DNA of 12,967 nucleotides, from contig JBPOHK010000195.1 in NCBI GenBank assembly GCA_052035645.1, forward strand, positions 1-12,967, in the 5' to 3' direction. The stretch's first letter is position 1. Each line of letters begins with the position of its first letter. The notes beneath the pieces are model-generated. The model was given only the letters and a program-made list of their open reading frames with translations, ran no database searches and was not told the DNA's origin. This document shows positions 6,202 through 12,533 of this stretch, piece by piece. The position numbers and the translations under genes are program-made. This DNA comes from RPQJ01 sp052035645 (lineage in GTDB: Bacteria; Pseudomonadota; Gammaproteobacteria; Steroidobacterales; Steroidobacteraceae).

Positions 6202-6738
6202 TCAGTCCGGGAGCGCGCCGGGGCCGTCCGGGAACAGCACGTCCTCGTAGCCGAGGTCCCGCAGGTCGGCGATGCGCATCGGATAGAGGATGCCATCGAG
6301 GTGGTCGACCTCGTGCTGCACGACGCGCGCGTGGAAATCCTCGACGGTGCGGTCGATCGGCAGGCCGTGCAGGTCGTAGCCGCGGTAGCGCAGCCGCCGG
6401 TAGCGGGGCACCTTGCCGCGCAGGCCCGGCACGCTCAGGCAGCCTTCCCAGCCGTCCGCCCGCTCCTCGCCGAGGGGCTCGAGCACCGGGTTGACGAGGA
6501 ACGTGCGCGGCACCGCGCCGGCCTGCGGGTAGCGCGGGTTGCCGGCGACCTCGAACAGGACCACCCGCAGCGACACGCCGATCTGCGGGGCCGCGATGCC
6601 GGCGCCGTTCAGCGCGCGCATGGTGTCGAGCATGTCCTCGGCCAGGGCCTCGAGTTCGCGCGTGCCGTAGCGCTCGACCGGCGCGGCCACCTGCTGCAGG
6701 ACCGGGTGTCCCATGCGCAGGACGGGTCGGACGGCCAT
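6202..6738 (-). CDS. def: Peptide deformylase (EC 3.5.1.88)
   Basis: A 178-residue enzyme that removes the formyl group from the N-terminal Met of nascent proteins at the ribosome exit. All three family motifs are intact: GAGIAAPQIG (45-54), EGCLSVPG (98-105, metal ligand C100) and QHEVDHLDG (141-149, metal ligands H142 and H146, catalytic E143). Length is normal for a bacterial deformylase. The start at 6738 is supported by GGAG 8 bases upstream. It is not next to fmt, rsmB or trkA, the usual def neighbours in gammaproteobacteria, so it is probably a second, orphan deformylase. It is divergent from the eight-cysteine protein gene and lies upstream of the dksA-like gene on the same strand. 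Confidence 0.95.
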   Translation of the reverse strand: MAVRPVLRMGHPVLQQVAAPVERYGTRELEALAEDMLDTMRALNGAGIAAPQIGVSLRVVLFEVAGNPRYPQAGAVPRTFLVNPVLEPLGEERADGWEGCLSVPGLRGKVPRYRRLRYRGYDLHGLPIDRTVEDFHARVVQHEVDHLDGILYPMRIADLRDLGYEDVLFPDGPGALPD

Positions 6739-6776
6739 GGTTCACGCTCCGGGGGTGGTCTGGGGTCGCCGCAAGG

Positions 6777-6783
6777 TTAGACT
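6777..6783 (+). promoter_or_regulatory. Possible -10 element (TTAGACT) for the 6812 operon
   Basis: TAGACT (6778-6783) lies 28 bases before the ATG at 6812 in the 73-base divergent gap. I see no convincing -35 (TGGTCT at 6756-6761, 16-base spacer, is weak). It resembles the -10 candidates at 3976-3982 (+) and 10508-10502 (-). Confidence 0.3.
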
Positions 6784-6811
6784 ATGCGCCCCGATTGGCA
6801 AGGAGCGGGCG

Positions 6812-7114
6812 ATGGACCACGGGCTGCATTGCTGGAAGTGCGGCGCCTCGCTGGCGGACTACAGCCTGCCGCTGCGCCGCACCGAGGAGTGCCGGTCCTG
6901 CCGCGCGGAACTGCACGTCTGCCGGATGTGCGAATTCTACGACACCGGCAAGGCGAAGCATTGCCGCGAGCCGATCGCCGACGAGGTCAAGGACAAGACC
7001 GCCGCGAATTTCTGCGACTACTTCAGGGCCACGCCGCGTGCCTGGCAGCCCGGGGCCCGCTCCGCGGCCGACCAGGCGCGCGCGGACCTCGAGGCCCTGT
7101 TCGGCCGCAAGTAG
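6812..7114 (+). CDS. Small eight-cysteine (zinc-ribbon-like) protein of unknown function
   Basis: A 100-residue protein with cysteines at 7, 10, 27, 30, 37, 40, 51 and 68. They form three CxxC pairs (CWKC, CRSC, CRMC) and two single cysteines within a conserved-looking tail (HCREPIADEVKDKTAANFCDYF, 50-71). The first two pairs fit a zinc ribbon. The second set (C37, C40, C51, C68) fits another metal site, so two zinc ions, or possibly an iron-sulphur cluster, could be bound. I recognise the shape as a widespread uncharacterised bacterial protein but know no function. AAGGAG 6 bases before the ATG decides this start over an earlier in-frame one. It is 32 bases upstream of the M49-like gene on the same strand and probably co-transcribed. 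Confidence 0.8.
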   Translation: MDHGLHCWKCGASLADYSLPLRRTEECRSCRAELHVCRMCEFYDTGKAKHCREPIADEVKDKTAANFCDYFRATPRAWQPGARSAADQARADLEALFGRK

Positions 7115-7146
7115 CGCCGCCCGCCGCACACAACAGGAGACCGACC

Positions 7147-8775
7147 ATGCGATTGCCCCTTGCGCTGCTCGCCGCCGCCGTGACCGCCGCCGCTGCCGGG
7201 ATCGCCGGCGCCGCCGAGCCGCCCGCGCAGGTAGCCCCCGTCCGGCCCGAGATCTTCGCGCCCGTCACGCTGACGGCCGACCTGTCGGCGCTCAGCGAGA
7301 AGGAACGGCGCATGCTCGGCCTGTTCATCGAGGCCGGCCAGATCATGGACGAGCTGTTCTGGCGCCAGACCTACGGCGACCGCGAGGCCCTGCTGAAGGG
7401 GATCACGGACGCGCGCACGCGCGACTTCGTGATGCTGAACTACGGGCCGTGGGACCGCCTCGCCGACAACGCGCCGTTCGTGGCGGGCGTCGGACCGAAG
7501 CCGCCCGGCGCCGAGTTCTACCCGCACGACATGACGAAGGAGGAGTTCGAGCGGGCGAACCTGCCCGGCTCGCGCAGCGAGTACACGCTGCTGCGCCGCG
7601 ACGCGAAGGGCGCCCTGACGGTGGTGCCGTATCACGTCGCCTATCGCGCCGAGGTCGAGCAGGCCGCGCAGAAGCTCGAGGCGGCGGCGGCCCTGGCCGA
7701 GGACCCGGCCCTGAAGAAGTACCTGACCCTGCGCGCGGGCGCGTTGCGCACCGACGACTACCGCGACAGCGACCGCGCCTGGCTGGACATGAAGTCGAAC
7801 CGCATCGACGTCGTCATCGGCCCGATCGAGACCTACGAGGACGCCCTGTTCGGCTACAAGGCGGGCTACGAGTCCTACACGCTCATCAAGGACATGGAGT
7901 GGAGCCGCCGGCTCGCGCGCTACGCGGCCATGCTGCCGGAACTTCAGCGCGGCCTGCCGGTGCCGGACGCGTACAAGGCCGAGCAGCCCGGCACCGACTC
8001 CGACCTCAACGCCTACGACGTCGTCTACTACGGCGGCCACTGCAACGTCGCGTCCAAGACCATCGCCATCAACCTGCCGAACGACGAGCAGGTGCAGCTC
8101 GAGAAGGGCACGCGCCGCCTGCAGCTCAAGAACGCGATGCGCGCCAAGTTCGACCGCATCATGCTGCCGATCGCCGAGGAGCTGATCGTGCCCGAGCAGC
8201 GCCGGCACGTGACTTTCGACGCCTTCTTCGCCGACACGATGTTCCACGAGGTGGCGCACGGCCTCGGCATCAAGAACACGGTCGACGGCAAGGGCACGGT
8301 GCGTGCGGCGCTCAAGGAGCAGGCCAGCTGGCTCGAGGAGGGCAAGGCGGACGTGCTCGGGCTGTACATGGTCACCCGGCTGCACGAGAAGGGCGAGCTC
8401 GGCGGGTCGCTCGAGGATTACTACGTCACCTTCCTCACCGGCATCTTCCGCTCGGTGCGCTGGGGCGCCGCCGAGGCGCACGGCCAGGCCAACATGGTGC
8501 GCTTCAACTATTTCGCCGACCGCGGCGCGTTCGCGCGCGACGCGAACGGGCACTATCGCGTGGACATGGCGAAGATGCGCCAGGCGATGGACGCGCTCTC
8601 GGCGGACATCCTGAAACTGCAGGGCGACGGCGACTACGCCGGCGTGCTGAAGATGCTGGACGAACTCGGCGTCATCCATCCGCAGCTCGCCGGCGACCTC
8701 GCCCGGCTCGGCCAGCGCAACATCCCGGTGGACGTGCGCTTCGAGCAGGGCAAGGCAGTGCTCGGACTGAAGTGA
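7147..8775 (+). CDS. Exported M49-like metallopeptidase (dipeptidyl-peptidase III-type) with pentapeptide zinc motif
   Basis: A 542-residue protein. Residues 1-22 are a clear Sec signal peptide ending AGA, with no lipobox, which places it in the periplasm. The zinc site is HEVAH (367-371) in MFHEVAHGLG, followed by WLEEGKADVLGLY (396-408), where E398 would be the third ligand. The spacing and EExxA(D/E) motif match peptidase family M49, which removes dipeptides from peptide N-termini. Classical members have a six-residue HExxGH. This has the five-residue form also reported for Caldithrix abyssi and present in plant Nudix-linked homologues. A DVVYYGGHCNVASKT block (about 298-312) and the PIETYEDALFGYKAGYE stretch (about 226-242) agree with M49-type proteins. 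AGGAG 7 bases before the ATG fixes the start. The pirin gene overlaps its stop. Confidence 0.85.
   Translation: MRLPLALLAAAVTAAAAGIAGAAEPPAQVAPVRPEIFAPVTLTADLSALSEKERRMLGLFIEAGQIMDELFWRQTYGDREALLKGITDARTRDFVMLNYGPWDRLADNAPFVAGVGPKPPGAEFYPHDMTKEEFERANLPGSRSEYTLLRRDAKGALTVVPYHVAYRAEVEQAAQKLEAAAALAEDPALKKYLTLRAGALRTDDYRDSDRAWLDMKSNRIDVVIGPIETYEDALFGYKAGYESYTLIKDMEWSRRLARYAAMLPELQRGLPVPDAYKAEQPGTDSDLNAYDVVYYGGHCNVASKTIAINLPNDEQVQLEKGTRRLQLKNAMRAKFDRIMLPIAEELIVPEQRRHVTFDAFFADTMFHEVAHGLGIKNTVDGKGTVRAALKEQASWLEEGKADVLGLYMVTRLHEKGELGGSLEDYYVTFLTGIFRSVRWGAAEAHGQANMVRFNYFADRGAFARDANGHYRVDMAKMRQAMDALSADILKLQGDGDYAGVLKMLDELGVIHPQLAGDLARLGQRNIPVDVRFEQGKAVLGLK
8772..8775 (+). promoter_or_regulatory. GTGA start/stop overlap (translational coupling)
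   Basis: A GTG start for pirin (8772-8774) overlaps the TGA stop of the peptidase (8773-8775). No strong ribosome site is visible nearby. No other plausible start lies between here and the conserved pirin N-terminus, so coupled initiation at GTG is the best reading. Confidence 0.6.
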
Positions 8776-9659
8776 GCGGTCCCCAGGGCGCCGTCGAGAG
8801 GGTCATCGAGGGCCGGGCGCGCGACCTCGGCGGCTTCGCCGTGCGGCGCGTGCTGCCGGCCCCGGCCCGCCAGGCGGTCGGACCGTTCATCTTCTTCGAC
8901 CACATGGGCCCCGCGGTCTTCGCGCGCGGGCAGGGCGTGGACGTGCGCCCGCACCCGCACATCGGGCTCGCGACGGTCACCTACCTCTACGACGGCGCAT
9001 TCCTGCACCGCGACAGCCTCGGCTCGCACCAGGTGATCCGGCCCGGCGACGTCAACTGGATGGTGGCCGGCCGCGGAGTGGTGCACTCGGAGCGCACGCC
9101 CGACGAGTTGCGCGCGTTCGACGGGTCGTCGCGCGCGCACGGCATCCAGACCTGGATCGCGCTGCCGCGCGAGCACGAGCAGGCCGAACCGTCGTTCGAG
9201 CACCACCCGGTCACCCGCCTGCCGAAGATCCGCCGGCCCGGCGCGCAGCTGCGCGTCATCGCCGGCGATGCCTGGGGCAGGCAGTCGCCGGTGCGGGTGT
9301 TCTCGCGCACGCTCTACGTCGACGCCGCGCTCGAATCGGGCGCGACGCTCGAGCTGCCCGACGATCACGCCGAACGTGCCGCCTACGTCGCCGTCGGCAC
9401 GGTCGTGTGCGACGAAGTCGCGTACGGCCCGGGCCAGATGCTCGTGTTCGCCGCGGGCGCCGCCGCGCGCCTTGCCGCCGCCGAGCCCTCGCGCCTGATG
9501 CTGCTCGGCGGCGATGCCCTCGACGGGCCCCGCCACGTGTGGTGGAACTTCGTCGCGAGCGACCGCGGGCTCATCGAGCGGGCTCGCGCCGACTGGCGCG
9601 AGGATCGCTTCGCGCCGGTGCCGGGCGATGCCGAGCGCATCCCCCTGCCCGAGGACTGA
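8772..9659 (+). CDS. Pirin family protein
   Basis: A 295-residue bicupin. The N-terminal cupin has the pirin metal site: RPHPHIGLATVTYL with H61 and H63, and GRGVVHSERTP with H105 and E107. This matches the His-His-His-Glu set of human pirin. FIFFDHMGP (about 38-46) and GIQTWIALP (about 124-132) are also family blocks. The C-terminal cupin (about 160-270) lacks metal ligands, as usual. It ends in a WWNFVASDRGLIE-type segment typical of pirins. Bacterial pirins include quercetin 2,3-dioxygenases and redox or metabolic regulators (for example of pyruvate dehydrogenase in Serratia), so the substrate or partner is open. It has no signal peptide and is cytoplasmic, unlike the exported peptidase to which it is coupled. 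The start is GTG. Confidence 0.92.
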   Translation: MSGPQGAVERVIEGRARDLGGFAVRRVLPAPARQAVGPFIFFDHMGPAVFARGQGVDVRPHPHIGLATVTYLYDGAFLHRDSLGSHQVIRPGDVNWMVAGRGVVHSERTPDELRAFDGSSRAHGIQTWIALPREHEQAEPSFEHHPVTRLPKIRRPGAQLRVIAGDAWGRQSPVRVFSRTLYVDAALESGATLELPDDHAERAAYVAVGTVVCDEVAYGPGQMLVFAAGAAARLAAAEPSRLMLLGGDALDGPRHVWWNFVASDRGLIERARADWREDRFAPVPGDAERIPLPED

Positions 9660-9666
9660 GTTCCGC

Positions 9667-10422
9667 TCAGGGCTGGACCTGCGTGCCGCAGCCGCGGTAC
9701 TCGCGCCCGCCGAAGGCCACGACCACGCGGTATTCGAACGGCTCGCCGGACATGTCGTCCTGGCAGGCCGTCTTCGTCACGGCGATCACCAGCGGGCCGG
9801 CCGCGTCGGCGCCGGAGTAGGTCTGGGTCCCCGCCGCGTCGACGGTCACGGTGGGCGTCGCCAGCTCGTGGCGCTCCTCGCCGTATCCCGTCACCCACGC
9901 CAGCCGGTCGCCGGGGCCGATCTCCAGCGTCCAGCCCGGCTCGTTGCCGCGCCCGCTGTAGCGCACGCCGCGCAGGCGGGCGTCCTCCAGCAGCGACTCC
10001 GCGCGCACCTCGCCGCACTGCCGTGGCTTCTCCCAGGGCGTCTCGAGCGTGGCGGCGCCGCCCTTGGTGAAGAGGGTCACCGAGCCGTCGGTGTACTTTG
10101 CGCCGGAGGCGCTCGGCACGTTCAGCAGCTTGTGCGTGCCGTCGTGCAGGTCGACGGCGATCGCGTTCTCGCGCCAAAGGTTGCGCGCACGGATCTTCGT
10201 GCCGGCGCAGTCCCAGACGTACGCGCGCAGCACGCCCTCGGGCGGCGTGTCCTCCGGCACTGTCGGGACCGCGGCTGGCGTCGTGGTCGCCGGCGCCGGG
10301 GCGGGCACGGATTCCGCGGGTGCCGGCGGCGGCTTGCGCTGGCAGGCGGCGAGCAGCGCGCAGGCGAGGGTCACCGTCAGGGCGAGGGGGACAGGGCGGA
10401 TTCGCAGCACGGGTCGCTCCAT
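9667..10422 (-). CDS. Lipoprotein: MliC-type lysozyme inhibitor domain plus COG3650-type domain
   Basis: A 251-residue protein. A lipoprotein signal peptide ends in LLAAC (lipid-accepting C27). Q28 at position +2 predicts outer-membrane sorting. A Pro/Ala/Thr linker follows (31-62). Residues 66-128 match the MliC fold: AYVWDC, then VPSASGAKY (102-110) and TLFTKGGAATLE (116-127). In this family the SGA-Y and TKG loops enter the active site of C-type lysozyme, and S106 and K120 are the likely contact residues. The rest (about 150-250) resembles the COG3650 domain: YSGRGNEPGWTLEIG (155-169) and ACQDDMSGEPFEY (219-231), with C220 and C245 probably disulphide-bonded. It probably protects peptidoglycan from lysozyme. 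The start at 10422 gives the signal peptide directly at the N-terminus. It converges on the pirin gene with a 7-base gap. Confidence 0.85.
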   Translation of the reverse strand: MERPVLRIRPVPLALTVTLACALLAACQRKPPPAPAESVPAPAPATTTPAAVPTVPEDTPPEGVLRAYVWDCAGTKIRARNLWRENAIAVDLHDGTHKLLNVPSASGAKYTDGSVTLFTKGGAATLETPWEKPRQCGEVRAESLLEDARLRGVRYSGRGNEPGWTLEIGPGDRLAWVTGYGEERHELATPTVTVDAAGTQTYSGADAAGPLVIAVTKTACQDDMSGEPFEYRVVVAFGGREYRGCGTQVQP

Positions 10423-10501
10423 CGTCGAGGCTGGAAGGTGGCGGCAGGACCGGTCGCCCGCGGACTGCATGGCGCTGCCCGCCGGCGGCCGGCCGACGCG
10501 A

Positions 10502-10508
10502 AGTCTAA
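10502..10508 (-). promoter_or_regulatory. Possible -10 element (TTAGACT) for the MliC-type lipoprotein gene
   Basis: On the minus strand, TTAGACT (10508-10502) matches the plus-strand element at 6777-6783 base for base. It lies about 80 bases upstream of the lipoprotein ATG. No recognisable -35 precedes it in this GC-rich stretch. Confidence 0.25.
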
Positions 10509-10642
10509 CCGCGCGCCGCCGCCTGGCGCGGCCCGCGGGCCGTGCCTGTGTCCCATTCCCGCGGCGCGCCAGTGGCACGGCCGCCCGGAATCCTGAAAAC
10601 TGTCGCGGCACCAGCGACTTGGAACGGTTTCGGCGCAAATGA

Positions 10643-10659
10643 TTGCTGCACTGCCGCAA
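10643..10659. promoter_or_regulatory. 17-base inverted repeat, candidate operator of the acyl-CoA dehydrogenase gene
   Basis: TTGCTGCACTGCCGCAA reads TTGC-n-GCA-n-TGC-n-GCAA, so all but the two flanking mismatched pairs' positions and the centre obey dyad symmetry. A further GCAA half-site (10635-10638) gives GCAA-N4-TTGC just before it. It sits where the -35 region of a dehydrogenase promoter would lie, about 86 bases before the ATG. That is a typical place for a TetR- or other HTH-family repressor of fatty-acid genes. The regulator is not identifiable from the window. Confidence 0.4.
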
Positions 10660-10744
10660 AAGTCGTGCTAAGTTCTGGTGCAACCGCCGGCCTCACGGCC
10701 AGCCGGACGCCCGCGTCGCTGTCGAGTCTGCCGAGGTAGCCACC

Positions 10745-12520
10745 ATGAACGCAGTCACGCCGATGAATCCCGCGACCGCCCCGGACCGCCTGCTGCGCGA
10801 CCAGAGTGTCGCCAAGCAACTGCTGCTGGGCTCGATCCTCGAGGAGAACCTCTTCCCGTACCCCGCGATCGGCGAACGCGATCGCGAGGTGCTCGGCATG
10901 ATCGTCGAGTCGGTCGACCGCTTCCTCGACGGCAAGGATGCGGAGTTCGCGAAGTGGGACCGCGAGGCCCGCCAGCCCGCGGAATTCGTGCAGTCTCTGC
11001 GCGAGCTCGGCCTGTTCGGCCTGATCATTCCCGAGGAGTTCGGCGGTCTCGGCCTCTCGAACGCGGCGTATGCGCGCGTGCTGTCCGCGACCAGCGGCCA
11101 CGACAGCTCGATCTCCCTGACGATCGGTGCGCACAGCTCGATCGGCATGAAGGGGCTGCTGCTGTACGGCAACGACGAGCAGAAGGCCCGCTACCTGCCG
11201 AAGCTCGCGAGCGGCGAGATGATCGCGGCGTTCTGCCTCACCGAACCGGGCGCCGGCTCCGACGCCGCGGCGATCCGCACGCGCGCGCAGCGCAACGCGG
11301 ACGGCAGCTGGACGCTGAACGGCGAGAAGGTGTGGATCACCAATGGCGGCATCGCCGACTTCTACACGGTCTTCGCGCGCACCGACGGGCCGGAAGGCAA
11401 GATCACCGCGTTCCTCGTCGAGGCCGCGTGGCCCGGCGTCAGCCACGGCGCGCACGAGGACAAGATGGGCATCCGCGCGTCGTCGACCACGACGGTCGCC
11501 TTCGCGGACGTGCGCGTGCCGCCGGCGAACGTGCTCGGCGAGGTGGGCAAGGGTTTCAAGGTCGCGATGGGCATCCTCAACAACGGCCGCACGGGGCTCG
11601 GCGGCGGCGCGGTCGGCGGCATGAAGGCGCTGATCCGCCGCTCGGTCGCGTACTCGCAGGAGCGCCGGCAGTTCGATCGCCCGATCGCGGAATTCGGCCT
11701 GGTGCGCGAGAAGATCGCGCAGATGACCGTCGACTGCTTCGCGGCCGAGAGCGCCGTGTGGATGGTGGCCCACTACATCGACGCCGGCAGCACCGACTAC
11801 TCGACGGAGGCCGCGATCACCAAGGTCTTCGCCAGCGAGGCGATGCAGCGCACGGCCTACGAGGCCCTGCAGATCGCCGGCGGCAACGGCTACATGCGCG
11901 ACCTGCCCTACGAGCAGTACGTGCGCGACGCGCGCATCCTGCCGATCTTCGAGGGCGCCAACGAGATCCTGCGCCTGTTCATCGCGCTGAGCGCGCTCAA
12001 GGACGTCGGTGCTTCGCTGTCGGAGCTGAAATCCGCGCTCGGCTCGATCTTCAACGAGCCGATCAAGGGCTTCGGCGTGCTCTCGGGCTATGCCGAGCGG
12101 CGCTTCGCGCGCGCCACGGGGATCGGCGGCGGCGGACTCAGGGCCCCGCTCGCGCCGGAGCTGCGCCCGCTCGCGGCCGTGTACGAGAACTATGCGCGCG
12201 CCGCGGCGCGCACGGCCGAGGCCGCGTTGCGGCAGTACGGCAAGGGCATCTCCGAGCGGCAGTACGTGCAGAAGCGCATCGCCGACCTGCTGATCGACCT
12301 GTTCGTCGGCCTGTGCGTGATCTCGCGCGCCGACGCGCTGCTCGCGAGCCGGCCGGAGACCCGCGCCCAGGTGCTCGACATCGCCCGCATCTTCACGCAG
12401 CAGGCGCGCCGCCGCATGGTGCGCAACATCCGCGGCGCGGCGCACAACGAGGACGACGCGGTCGATTCCCTGGCGGGCGCCGTGCTCGGCCAGGGCAGCT
12501 ATCCCTGGGACGTGATCTAG
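10745..12520 (+). CDS. Acyl-CoA dehydrogenase, VLCAD/ACAD9-like (long C-terminal domain)
   Basis: A 591-residue FAD enzyme for the first step of fatty-acid beta-oxidation (acyl-CoA to trans-2-enoyl-CoA). The N-terminal helical domain (about 45-155) contains LGLFGLIIPEEFGGLGL. The FAD-contacting FCLTEPGAGSDAA is at 163-175 and the flavin-contacting WITNGG at 197-202. The C-terminal helical domain has RRQFDRPIAEF and the catalytic base E403 in FEGANEILRLF (402-412), the same place as the VLCAD catalytic Glu. A further region of about 170 residues beyond the usual 380-400-residue ACAD core matches the extra membrane-associating part of VLCAD-like enzymes. I infer a preference for long or very long chains. 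GAGG 8 bases upstream supports the start. No electron-transfer flavoprotein or thiolase genes are adjacent. Confidence 0.95.
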   Translation: MNAVTPMNPATAPDRLLRDQSVAKQLLLGSILEENLFPYPAIGERDREVLGMIVESVDRFLDGKDAEFAKWDREARQPAEFVQSLRELGLFGLIIPEEFGGLGLSNAAYARVLSATSGHDSSISLTIGAHSSIGMKGLLLYGNDEQKARYLPKLASGEMIAAFCLTEPGAGSDAAAIRTRAQRNADGSWTLNGEKVWITNGGIADFYTVFARTDGPEGKITAFLVEAAWPGVSHGAHEDKMGIRASSTTTVAFADVRVPPANVLGEVGKGFKVAMGILNNGRTGLGGGAVGGMKALIRRSVAYSQERRQFDRPIAEFGLVREKIAQMTVDCFAAESAVWMVAHYIDAGSTDYSTEAAITKVFASEAMQRTAYEALQIAGGNGYMRDLPYEQYVRDARILPIFEGANEILRLFIALSALKDVGASLSELKSALGSIFNEPIKGFGVLSGYAERRFARATGIGGGGLRAPLAPELRPLAAVYENYARAAARTAEAALRQYGKGISERQYVQKRIADLLIDLFVGLCVISRADALLASRPETRAQVLDIARIFTQQARRRMVRNIRGAAHNEDDAVDSLAGAVLGQGSYPWDVI

Positions 12521-12533
12521 CGCCCCGGCCGGC

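Larger units (their letters stand above)
10423..10744. other. Divergent intergenic region (322 bases), no gene seen
   Basis: This gap separates the minus-strand lipoprotein gene from the plus-strand acyl-CoA dehydrogenase gene. The left part (10423-10590) is GC-rich with no coding signal. On the minus strand it holds a TTAGACT -10-like element (10508-10502) that could serve the lipoprotein gene with a leader of about 75 bases. The right part (10590-10680) is clearly more AT-rich. It contains the inverted repeat at 10643-10659, alternating GCAA/TTGC half-sites (10635-10659), and a possible dehydrogenase promoter ending near TAAGTT (10669-10674). Reading frames through it have no usable start or ribosome site. 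Confidence 0.6.

Noticed and set aside
6713..6811. Earlier in-frame start for the eight-cysteine protein
   Set aside because: It would overlap the divergent def start and the probable promoter. The ATG at 6812 has an ideal AAGGAG and begins right before the first CxxC.
6795..8771. In-frame extension upstream of pirin
   Set aside because: Overlaps the whole M49-like gene and is Arg/Ala/Pro-rich noise. The pirin family N-terminus begins just after the GTG at 8772.
10505..12445. Long minus-strand open frame (about 646 codons) opposite the acyl-CoA dehydrogenase
   Set aside because: Antisense shadow rich in Arg, Ala, His and Asp without recognisable domains. The dehydrogenase on the other strand is complete and unmistakable.
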